DNA of 64,000 bases from Oscillospiraceae bacterium (GTDB lineage: Bacteria; Bacillota; Clostridia; Oscillospirales; Oscillospiraceae). The position numbers and the translations under genes are program-made. The notes under the pieces are model-generated. The model worked only from the letters and a program-made list of their open reading frames with translations. It did no database searches and was not told where the DNA came from. The stretch is from NCBI GenBank assembly GCA_031261325.1, contig JAISKH010000064.1, positions 29,914 through 93,913 of the forward strand, written 5' to 3'. Of this stretch, positions 19,269 through 26,693 are shown piece after piece; position 1 is the stretch's first letter; every line of letters begins with the position of its first letter.

Positions 19269-20165
19269 TTACCCTTTCAACCCGCCTGAATACGTGATAC
19301 CCTCGACGAGATACTCCTCGCCGTAAAGGAACAGTAAAATCGCGGGAACCATATATATTGTTGCTACGGCGAACGCAAGTCCGATTTCGCCTGTGTTAAT
19401 CTGCGACAGGAACACGCTTAGCGGCTGCAAATCCGGCTCCGGCATCATAATCAGCACTTGTTCCACCATGTTCCAGTAGTCGATGAACACGAGAATCGCC
19501 ACGGAGAACAGCGCGCCCTTGCACATCGGCAGACACACCTGCGTGAACACGCGCCACTCGCCCGCGCCGTCGAGCTTTGCCGCTTCGATGAGCGACTTCG
19601 GGATTCTCCGCATCGCTTTTGTGAGGATAAACACGGAGAACGGCGCGAATATACCGGGCAGTATTATGCTCCACCGAGTGCCGAGAATATTGAGACTGTC
19701 GGCAACCAAGTAGTTCGGCACGAGCGTGACCTGATACGGCATGAGCATTACGAAGATGAACACGAACAGCAGTATTTCCTTGAGCTTACCTCGCGTTCGC
19801 ATAAAGCTGTATGCCGCGAATGCCGCAATCGCCACCTGGAACAGCACTATCGGGAGCACGAGTATCGCGGAGTTCCAGAATTTCAGCAGGTAGTCGGGGC
19901 TTTTCAGCAGCGTCGTCGCGTACTGCGAAAACGTGACCTTATCGGGGATAAGCTTCAGGTTGACCTGTTCTGAAATAAACTGCTTGCCGCCTGTCTCGTT
20001 CTTCTGAAAGACCGCGCCGTAGTTCGCGGTGATTTCGGTTTCGGTCATGAACGAGTTCGCGAAGGTGAGTACCGTCGGCAGAAGGAACACGACCGCGAAT
20101 ACGCCGCACCACAATGTCGCGAGCGCGATTTTCAGCCATCTGCCGCCAAATCGAATATTTCTCAC
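19269..20165 (-). CDS. Carbohydrate ABC transporter permease, MalG type
   Basis: A 298-residue inner-membrane permease with about six helices. The EAA loop that docks the ATPase is present (SLIEAAKLDGAGEWRVFTQVCLPMCKG). An extracellular loop of about 50 residues lies between helices 1 and 2 (TETEITANYGAVFQK), slightly longer than usual. It starts at GTG 20165, with GTGA overlapping the stop of the partner permease, so the two are translationally coupled. Partner of 20162-21037 and of the ATPase at 21034-22251. Substrate unknown; this subfamily imports oligosaccharides or glycerol-3-phosphate. Confidence 0.9.
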   Translation of the reverse strand: MRNIRFGGRWLKIALATLWCGVFAVVFLLPTVLTFANSFMTETEITANYGAVFQKNETGGKQFISEQVNLKLIPDKVTFSQYATTLLKSPDYLLKFWNSAILVLPIVLFQVAIAAFAAYSFMRTRGKLKEILLFVFIFVMLMPYQVTLVPNYLVADSLNILGTRWSIILPGIFAPFSVFILTKAMRRIPKSLIEAAKLDGAGEWRVFTQVCLPMCKGALFSVAILVFIDYWNMVEQVLIMMPEPDLQPLSVFLSQINTGEIGLAFAVATIYMVPAILLFLYGEEYLVEGITYSGGLKG

Positions 20166-21037
20166 GACTCCACGTCCTTTCCGAGCCTGCCGTCAACGAT
20201 GAACAGTATACCGATAATCAGCGCCATGACGACCGCCATAATTAGCGCGGCGGCGGACAGCTTCTGGTAATCCAAGCTCTTAAACGTATTGTTCATAAAG
20301 TGCTGTAACAGATACAGGTCCTCATACGGGTAGTCGCCCGTGAGGAGATACACCTCGCGAAAGACCTTGAACGAGTTGATGAGCGACAGTATCGTTACGA
20401 ACAGGAACGTCGGCGACAGGAAGCGGAACTTGATTTGCCAGAAGCGGCGGAACGACGACGCGCCGTCCACCGACGCGGCTTCAACAAGTGCTTTCGGGAT
20501 ATTCCCGAGCGCCGCCATGAAGAGTATCATGTTATAGCCGAGGTTCTTCCAAAGGAAGAGCGCGACGACAATCAAGTGGCTGTAGTCGCTCTTGAACCAG
20601 TCGATTGGCAGCACACCGAACCGCGCGAACACGTTGTTCAGCACGCCGTTGTAGTCGAACAGTACCTGCCAGATAAGCACAATCGACGCGACGGGCACCA
20701 TCATCGGGCTTAGGAACATCGTGCGGAACTTGCTCTTGCCGGGGATTTTCGCCTCAAGCACCATCGCGAGCAGGAGCGACAGCACAACGGCGAGCGGCAT
20801 CGCTATTGCGGAAAACCGAATCGTATTGCTCGCCGCGCGCTGAAACGCCGCGTTTGCGAACAGCCGCTTGAAGTTATCGAACCCGACGTATGTATTGCTG
20901 ATTGGGTTGTCAACGAGCGAGTAACGGATTATCTGCGCGAACGGAACGATGAAAAACGTGAGCACGCCCGCGAGACTCGGCAGCAGGTACAGGAACGAGA
21001 CGGCGCGCGGTTTTGCGCGTCTTAGCATCCGAATCAT
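20162..21037 (-). CDS. Carbohydrate ABC transporter permease, MalF/UgpA type
   Basis: A 291-residue permease with six helices. The opening SFLYLLPSLAGVLTFFIVPFAQIIRYSL and the EAA loop ALVEAASVDGASSFRRFWQIKFRFLSP identify the MalF/UgpA group. ATG 21037 overlaps the ATPase stop as ATGA. Normal length. Forms the membrane channel with the 19269-20165 product. Confidence 0.92.
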   Translation of the reverse strand: MIRMLRRAKPRAVSFLYLLPSLAGVLTFFIVPFAQIIRYSLVDNPISNTYVGFDNFKRLFANAAFQRAASNTIRFSAIAMPLAVVLSLLLAMVLEAKIPGKSKFRTMFLSPMMVPVASIVLIWQVLFDYNGVLNNVFARFGVLPIDWFKSDYSHLIVVALFLWKNLGYNMILFMAALGNIPKALVEAASVDGASSFRRFWQIKFRFLSPTFLFVTILSLINSFKVFREVYLLTGDYPYEDLYLLQHFMNNTFKSLDYQKLSAAALIMAVVMALIIGILFIVDGRLGKDVES

Positions 21038-22251
21038 GACTCCCCGCCCCCATTATCCGACGCGTCAGGCTCGCCGCCGCTATCGGGTTCCGGCTTCGCG
21101 ATTTTTGACCGTGCCGATTTGGGCGTTCCGCCGGGGCGCACCGTTATTGAGTCCTCCGTCTCGATGTCGAAGATATGAATTTTCTCAAGCTGCACCGCAA
21201 GGTTCAGCTTTTGCCCGCGCTTGACGGGTACGTCGTTAAACTCGCGCACGACGATGCGCAGGTCGCCGGGCATATCTGTGTGGATAATCGTTTCCGCGCC
21301 GAGCACCTCAACGATGTCCGCCGACGCGCCGAGCAAGCCCTCACCCACGGCAACGCTGTCCGCAACCGAGATGTGTTCGGGGCGAATACCGATTGTGACC
21401 TTTTTGCCGACGAGCGACGCGAGAACGTCCTTATTAACGTTCGTCTTTTCCAGAGACAGCGCGGTCACGCCAAATTTGGCGACGACGATTCCGCCCTCAC
21501 GCGCGACTTCCGCTTCAACGAAGTTCATGCGCGGTGAGCCGATGAAGCCCGCGACAAAGATGTTCGCCGGATAGTCGTAAATGTCCTTCGGGCTGTCGTT
21601 TTGCAGTATCAGACCGCGGTCCATGATGACGATACGGTCGCCCATCGTCATTGCCTCCGTCTGGTCGTGCGTGACGTAGATGAACGTCGTCTCAAGCCGC
21701 TTGTGCAGCCTGATTATCTCCGCGCGCATGTCCGCGCGGAGCTTTGCGTCCAAGTTCGACAGCGGCTCGTCCAACAAAAACACCGCCGGGTTTCGCACCA
21801 TCGCGCGCCCGAGGGCGACACGCTGGCTTTCACCGCCTGACAGCGCGCGCGGCTTACGCGCAAGAAGTCGCGTTATACCGAGCATTTCCGCCGTCTCGCG
21901 CACGCGCCTGTCAATTTCCGCCTTATTGAGATGACGGATTTTCAGCGCGAACGCCATGTTCTTGTAGACGCTCATGTGCGGATACAGCGCGTAGCTCTGG
22001 AACACCATCGCGATGTTCCTGTCCTTCGGCTGAACGTCGTTGACGAGGACGTCTCCGATATGTATTTCTCCCTCGGAGACTTCTTCGAGTCCCGCAATCA
22101 TTCGCATCGTACTGGATTTTCCGCAACCCGACGGTCCGACGATTACAACGAACTCTTTGTCCTTGATGTCGAGACAGAACCCGTCAACAGCTTTTTCACC
22201 TGTGCTGCCCGGGTAAATCTTCGACACATCTTTTAGTGTTATGCCTGCCAA
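21034..22251 (-). CDS. Sugar ABC transporter ATP-binding protein, MalK/UgpC/MsmK type
   Basis: A 405-residue ATPase with Walker A GPSGCGKSS, Q-loop MVFQSYALYPHM, signature LSGGESQRVALGRA, Walker B VFLLDEPLSNLDAKLR, and a C-terminal TOBE/regulatory domain (IGIRPEHISV). I place the start at TTG 22251 (MAGITLKDVSKIYPG), seven bases after GGAGG; the longer frame to 22371 adds 40 residues foreign to the family and contains the -10 box. The last 30 residues are a charged, Gly/Ser-rich tail not usual in MalK. First gene of the hybrid transporter operon; in many Bacillota one such ATPase serves several importers. Confidence 0.9.
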   Translation of the reverse strand: MAGITLKDVSKIYPGSTGEKAVDGFCLDIKDKEFVVIVGPSGCGKSSTMRMIAGLEEVSEGEIHIGDVLVNDVQPKDRNIAMVFQSYALYPHMSVYKNMAFALKIRHLNKAEIDRRVRETAEMLGITRLLARKPRALSGGESQRVALGRAMVRNPAVFLLDEPLSNLDAKLRADMRAEIIRLHKRLETTFIYVTHDQTEAMTMGDRIVIMDRGLILQNDSPKDIYDYPANIFVAGFIGSPRMNFVEAEVAREGGIVVAKFGVTALSLEKTNVNKDVLASLVGKKVTIGIRPEHISVADSVAVGEGLLGASADIVEVLGAETIIHTDMPGDLRIVVREFNDVPVKRGQKLNLAVQLEKIHIFDIETEDSITVRPGGTPKSARSKIAKPEPDSGGEPDASDNGGGES

Positions 22252-22684
22252 GATTTCACCTCCAACTCGATAGACGCTTGTTCGGTTTGTGCATTTTGCC
22301 TTTACCTGCGAATCGCCTATCTGTATATGCATTATAGCACACTTTTCACGAAAATCCATATGTTTTTTCAATATTTTATATGAAATATGAAGATTTTTTT
22401 ATTCAGGTACCCGCACTTTTTGTGCAGATTACATCATTTTACAGCGGCGATTTTTGCAATTATCAATGCATTTTTCGGCAATTTTATTACGTAAGTGTGA
22501 ACCGCTGTTAATTTGCTGTTCAACATTTAACACTTGACGTTTTGTAACTGTTGTAGTTATTAGTTTTGCGCAGTAGTTATTAAATATATTACAAAATTAT
22601 TAACTGTCCTAAGTTACCTTATCGCGATTTTTGCACTCGTCTCGCGTTTTCGCAACACTTATTATTCAGATGTGTTAACTAAGT
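22252..22684 (-). promoter_or_regulatory. 433-base AT-rich upstream region of the hybrid transporter operon
   Basis: This gap holds no supported gene and is far more AT-rich than the coding DNA around it. The promoter I can support is an extended -10 TGCTATAAT read on the minus strand at 22331-22339, about 80 bases ahead of the TTG start. The distal 300 bases carry many TTAAC, TTATTA and ATTTTT tracts and a short GCAC-TTTTT-GTGC hairpin near 22411-22423. It is large enough for regulator binding or curved DNA. I see no recognisable riboswitch or catabolite site. Confidence 0.5.
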
Positions 22685-23926
22685 TTAGATTTTGACGCGC
22701 ACGCCTTGGTTTTTCAGCTTGTTTTGCAGTTTTTTTATGTCTATTTTGACGAAATCATTTCCGATTGCGGCGGCGGTGCCCGCGGCTTCACCTGTTACGG
22801 CACACGGCGGTATGACGCGCGTAATGTCCCACATCGCGTCGGTCACAGATATGTCGCGCCCTGCCGCGAGTAGGTTGCGCACCTTGCCGTGCAGCGTTCC
22901 GAACGGTATTTCAAACACGGGTCCGCGGTTGCGCCAGTCACCCGTCAGCCCGATGCTGTCGGGCTGCGGCTTGCGGTTTTCGCTCTCGTCGAGCGTGTAT
23001 GCTCCGACGAGACGGCGCGACATGCGAACGAGCGGGATTGTCGATACTGTGACGGGCAGGTATGATTCATCGGACGCGCGGCGATTTTCAATGTCCTCGA
23101 ACATCTTCGCGTGCGCGGCGATTACCGCGTCCGACAGCTCCGCGCCGTTCACGCCCGAAAAGCGCACGCTCTTATCCAAGCTCTCTGTCATGACGGCTTT
23201 GTAAGTGTCGTCCGTCGGCTTGCTCGGTGCGGCGTTCGGCGCGACGTCGGCAAGACCGAACATTTTCAGGTTGACCTTGCCTTGTGAGATGAAGTAGTAC
23301 CAGCTCGCAAGTCCGTTGCCGTTCGCGTGCAGCGCGATTTCCGCACCCGCGAGTGCGCAAACGTCCGCGTCGCCCGTGCAGTCAATGACAGACTCGACGG
23401 CAATTGCCGAGCGTCCCGACTTGTTCTCGATTACAACGGCGGATATACTGTCGCCGTCACGCGCAACGCCGCAGACGAGCGTGCCGTACAGGATTGTCAC
23501 GCCGAGCGACAGCAGTAGTTGCTCAGCACGGAGCGCGAACAGGTGCGGGTTGAACTGCGTGAGATAGCGGTTGCGGACGCGCTCTTCGCGTGCTGCCGTA
23601 AATTTGCCCGCGGCAGTTTTGTCCAGCCACGCGGCGGGGTAATTTGCCTCCGCGCCGTGCGCAATCGAGAGTTTGAGCAGCTCCTCCGCAATGCCGAACA
23701 CGACTTGGTTTCCCTCGCCGTCGCACAGCGGGAGGTAGATTGTGACAAGTCCTAGCGTCGCCATGCCGCCCAGCATGTATTCGCGCTCGAGCAGGGTTAC
23801 GCGCTTGCCGCCGCGCGCCGCCGCGATTGCCGCCGCGATACCGGCAATGCCGCCGCCCGCGACTAGGACTTCGGTTTCGCGCGACACTTCAAGCTCGCGC
23901 GCGGGTTCGGTGATGAATTTTGACAT
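22685..23926 (-). CDS. FAD-dependent oxidoreductase (FAD_oxidored family)
   Basis: A 413-residue flavoprotein with an N-terminal dinucleotide fold (VLVAGGGIAGIAAAIAAARGG) followed by LLEREYMLGGMAT, the pattern of the FAD-dependent oxidoreductases annotated near carbohydrate or acid catabolism genes. A second conserved FAD contact is VIDCTGDADVCALAG (about residues 185-200), and the C-terminal ATGEAAG-type motif is present as CAVTGEAAGTAAAIG. Start ATG 23926 follows GGAGGA. It is separated by two bases from the upstream LysR gene and is probably its target. Substrate unknown. Confidence 0.85.
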   Translation of the reverse strand: MSKFITEPARELEVSRETEVLVAGGGIAGIAAAIAAARGGKRVTLLEREYMLGGMATLGLVTIYLPLCDGEGNQVVFGIAEELLKLSIAHGAEANYPAAWLDKTAAGKFTAAREERVRNRYLTQFNPHLFALRAEQLLLSLGVTILYGTLVCGVARDGDSISAVVIENKSGRSAIAVESVIDCTGDADVCALAGAEIALHANGNGLASWYYFISQGKVNLKMFGLADVAPNAAPSKPTDDTYKAVMTESLDKSVRFSGVNGAELSDAVIAAHAKMFEDIENRRASDESYLPVTVSTIPLVRMSRRLVGAYTLDESENRKPQPDSIGLTGDWRNRGPVFEIPFGTLHGKVRNLLAAGRDISVTDAMWDITRVIPPCAVTGEAAGTAAAIGNDFVKIDIKKLQNKLKNQGVRVKI

Positions 23927-23928
23927 TG

Positions 23929-24858
23929 TTATTCCTCCGTTACTGTGTGTGTTTCGCCCGAGAGCATATCAATGAATCGCCGCGCTTCCGTCGATACCGA
24001 GTCGGTTTGCCACGCCGCGACAACGCGAGGAAGCTCCAAGCCGCTCGATTCTGGACTGTGCGTCGGGTAGTACTTTATCAGCGGCTCGGAACCGCTCGCG
24101 AATCTGCCGCAAAGGCTCATGCCCGAGCTTGCGATTGTGTGCAGCAGGGTTTGGAAGTTTGGCACGAACTCAACGCGGCGCGGCGTGAACCCCAACGCAG
24201 CGCATCGCGCAAGCAGCGCGGTCTTGTCGCGCGGCTCGCCCGTCGTCGGCACTATGTAAAACGTCTCGCGTGACAGCTCCGCGATTTGCAGCTCATCGTA
24301 TGCCGCCAGCGGGTGCGACGCGGACATTGCGACGCACAGCTCAAACTCCGCGATTTCCTTATAGGATATGCCGTGCAAGCCCGCAATAGCGAAGCTCTGC
24401 GCAAATACCACATCGGCTTCACCGAAACGCAGCGCGTCGCGCAACGCGCGGAAGTCGCACAGGGATTCAGTAATCGTAACGTCGGCATAGCGGCTCGCGT
24501 AAGCCGCGAGGTGCCGCTTCAGCGGTGCAAAGTCACCCGCCGCGTCATACGAGCTGGGCGCGACGACGCGCAGGGTAGACACCGCTGTTTCGGTAAGGGC
24601 GCGCGCCGTTTCAATCGCGCGGTTCACGCTGTCGTACAGCGGCACGAGCGACGCGTGCAGGCTCTCCCCCGCCCGCGTGAGCGTAACGCCCTGATTGCTG
24701 CGCGAGAACAGCTCAAGCCCCAAGCCGTCCTCAAAACGGCGGAGCGTCTTGCTCATCGCGGGTTGTGACACGAACATCGCCTTTGCCGCGCGGCTTAGGT
24801 TCAGGTAACGCGCGACGGTCAGGAATGTCTCGATTTGTTGAAATGTGATATTATACAT
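23929..24858 (-). CDS. LysR family transcriptional regulator
   Basis: A 309-residue regulator. The N-terminal winged helix-turn-helix reads ITFQQIETFLTVARYLNLSRAAKAMFVSQPAMSKTLRRFE (shown in pieces: YLNLSRAAKAMFVSQPAMSK is the recognition part). A periplasmic-binding-like effector domain follows from about residue 90. ATG 24858 has AAGG eight bases before; the longer frame to 24918 has none. It is divergent from the SDR gene at 24991, the usual arrangement for a LysR protein controlling its neighbour, and is cotranscribed with the FAD oxidoreductase. Effector unknown. Confidence 0.9.
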   Translation of the reverse strand: MYNITFQQIETFLTVARYLNLSRAAKAMFVSQPAMSKTLRRFEDGLGLELFSRSNQGVTLTRAGESLHASLVPLYDSVNRAIETARALTETAVSTLRVVAPSSYDAAGDFAPLKRHLAAYASRYADVTITESLCDFRALRDALRFGEADVVFAQSFAIAGLHGISYKEIAEFELCVAMSASHPLAAYDELQIAELSRETFYIVPTTGEPRDKTALLARCAALGFTPRRVEFVPNFQTLLHTIASSGMSLCGRFASGSEPLIKYYPTHSPESSGLELPRVVAAWQTDSVSTEARRFIDMLSGETHTVTEE

Positions 24859-24990
24859 AAGCACCGCCTTTTCTTTAGTCTGTTTCGGTTCGCTATTCCA
24901 TGCAGGACATAGTACCACAAAATTTGCTATTGTACAAGCGCGGACTTTTGTAGAATTATTAAGTTAACGATTATTTGGGGAGGGCTTATT
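24859..24990. promoter_or_regulatory. Divergent LysR/SDR control region
   Basis: 132 bases between two divergent starts. The half towards the SDR gene is AT-rich, with a TAGAAT -10 candidate at 24951-24956 on the plus strand and a GGGGAGGG ribosome binding site at 24977-24984. A LysR T-N11-A operator is expected here, but I cannot choose one by eye. Confidence 0.5.
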
Positions 24991-25779
24991 ATGTCAAGCA
25001 ATATCGGTTATTTGGAGTACGGGTTTTCGGGGCGCACCGCGATTATAACGGGCGCGGGAACGGGCATGGGCGAATCCTGCGCAATCGAGCTGGCAAAGGG
25101 CGGGGCAAAGGTCGCGCTGTTCGGTCGGCGCACCGCTCCGCTGGAGGCTGTGCGGGCGGAGTGCCTGAAGTACACGGACGGGGCAATCGCGCTGTCCGTT
25201 GACGTGAGCGACCGTGACGCCGTTCGCGCGGGGGTTGCAACGGTTATCGAGACATTCGGCAAGGTGGATATTCTCATCAATAACGCGGGCATTGAGTCTC
25301 CGATTGAGTACGGGCACACGCCTTGGGAACTGTTCGAGACGCTTGAGCCGGAGGAGTATCTGCGGTTTTTTGAGATACACACGCTCGGGCATTACCTCAT
25401 GAATCTCGCCGTTGTGCCGTCAATGCAGGCGAACCACTTCGGGCGCATCGTGAACATCACGTCGGTCACGGGCGTGGACGCGGGCTATTCGTCACCCGCC
25501 TACACCGCTTCAAAGGCGGCGGCAATCTGCCAGACAAAGGCTTTCGCGAAGAAATACGGCGCGGACAACATCACGGTCAACTCCGTCGCGCCCGGAATGG
25601 TGAACACGCCGATGAAAGCTCCGTCTCCGCCCGAGGAATTTCAGGCGGTCGCGGACATCACGCCGCTCGGACGCGTTGCGGAGCCGATTGATATTGCGCG
25701 CGTCGCGCTGTTTTTCGCGCAGGAAAACCTGTTCGTATCCGGGCAAAACCTAATTGTTGACGGCGCGAGCCACGTGTAA
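24991..25779 (+). CDS. SDR family NAD(P)-dependent oxidoreductase
   Basis: A 262-residue classical short-chain dehydrogenase. The cofactor site is ITGAGTGMGES (residues 19-29), followed by INNAGIES. The catalytic residues are Ser158, Tyr171 and Lys175 (YTASK). An Asn-containing NITSVTG and a PGMVNTPM loop complete the family pattern. An Asp72-Val (SVDVSD) and Arg46-47 after the second strand suggest NADP preference, by inference. ATG 24991 follows GGGGAGGG. Divergent from a LysR/FAD-oxidoreductase pair, so the three may form one small redox pathway. Substrate unknown. Confidence 0.9.
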   Translation: MSSNIGYLEYGFSGRTAIITGAGTGMGESCAIELAKGGAKVALFGRRTAPLEAVRAECLKYTDGAIALSVDVSDRDAVRAGVATVIETFGKVDILINNAGIESPIEYGHTPWELFETLEPEEYLRFFEIHTLGHYLMNLAVVPSMQANHFGRIVNITSVTGVDAGYSSPAYTASKAAAICQTKAFAKKYGADNITVNSVAPGMVNTPMKAPSPPEEFQAVADITPLGRVAEPIDIARVALFFAQENLFVSGQNLIVDGASHV

Positions 25780-25798
25780 ATTGACGCATCGAGAATAG

Positions 25799-25831
25799 GC
25801 AAAGTCCCACCCGAAAAGGTGGGGCTTTTGC
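25799..25831. terminator. Bidirectional terminator between SDR and methyltransferase genes
   Basis: Hairpin AAAGTCCCACC / GGTGGGGCTTTT around a CGAAA-type loop, between two convergent genes (stops at 25779 and 25836). The T-run serves the plus strand and the AAA arm the minus strand. Confidence 0.8.
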
Positions 25832-25835
25832 GCGT

Positions 25836-26630
25836 TCAGCGGGGTTTGCGCAGTACGAACGCCGTGTATTTCGCGGCAATTTCAAACCCGAACGACGCGG
25901 CGACTTCGCCGAGTTCAAAGTCCGCGGTTTCAACGCGGCGCAGCATCGGCGTTTCGCTCTCGACAACGAATCCGCAGCTTTCAAAGCGCCCTCGCCACGG
26001 CAGCGGGTTTTCGGGGTACCAATTCGCCCGTCCCCACAGGTCGAACACCTGCCGAATTATGCCGTAATCCTCAAATTCGTTCTCGACCGTGAAGATGTAA
26101 CCGCCCGCGCGCAGGACGCGATACGCTTCGCGAACGCCGAGCAGGTTGTTCTCCCCCGCGTATCGGAGCGAGGAAAAGCCGATATTGCTTGTGATAACAG
26201 GCACGGAGCAGTCCGCGAGCGGCATGTCGGCGGCGTTGAACGACGCGAAGCTGATTTGCGTCTCGGGCGCGTTTTCGCGCAGGTAGCGGCTCCACTCGCG
26301 AACAACCGTCGGGCATGCGTCCGTTACAAGGCATTGCGCGTTCGGGTTAAACGCAAGCACGTCGGGAACCAGCCCAAGCCCCGGTCCGCTCGCAATGTCC
26401 ATAATCGGTTGCGCGAGCTGCGCCGCCGCGCGGCAGAGGTTCATGTAAACCTCGTTGCGAAATTCGTTCGCGGTTCCCCGCGCCGCCCATCGTCGGGAAA
26501 AGCCGCCGCCGACCGTCCATTTCGCAACGTCGGTTTCGTCGAATTGGTCGCCCTCGCGGTCGCTGCCGAAGTACGGGATTCCACCGTCAACGGTTTGCGG
26601 CTGCCGCGAGAAAATTTCGCCGAAATTCAT
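25836..26630 (-). CDS. Class I SAM-dependent methyltransferase, substrate unknown
   Basis: A 264-residue protein with a Rossmann SAM site (PIMDIASGPGLGLVP), acidic LVTDACP, FNAADMPLADCSVPVITSN and the late EAYRVLRAGGYIFTVENEF strand typical of small-molecule methyltransferases (UbiE/COQ5-like). ATG 26630 has GGGGAG nine bases before; the longer frame to 26669 does not. It lies 63 bases below the SLH esterase gene, separated by a terminator. Nothing around it shows what it methylates. Confidence 0.78.
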   Translation of the reverse strand: MNFGEIFSRQPQTVDGGIPYFGSDREGDQFDETDVAKWTVGGGFSRRWAARGTANEFRNEVYMNLCRAAAQLAQPIMDIASGPGLGLVPDVLAFNPNAQCLVTDACPTVVREWSRYLRENAPETQISFASFNAADMPLADCSVPVITSNIGFSSLRYAGENNLLGVREAYRVLRAGGYIFTVENEFEDYGIIRQVFDLWGRANWYPENPLPWRGRFESCGFVVESETPMLRRVETADFELGEVAASFGFEIAAKYTAFVLRKPR

Positions 26631-26651
26631 GCTTTCAATCTCCCCCACAAG

Positions 26652-26679
26652 AAGCGGGAGGGCTTTCACCCTCCCGCTT
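26652..26679 (-). terminator. Terminator after the SLH esterase gene
   Basis: Perfect 11-base arms AAGCGGGAGGG / CCCTCCCGCTT with a six-base loop, 15 bases past the stop at 26694. The T-run on the minus strand is short (TTCTTG). Confidence 0.65.
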
Positions 26680-26693
26680 GTTGCCGTTTGTTG

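Noticed and set aside
22252..22371. 40-residue N-terminal extension of the MalK-type ATPase
   Set aside because: It contains the extended -10 box; the TTG at 22251 has an ideal GGAGG site and begins exactly at the family N-terminus.
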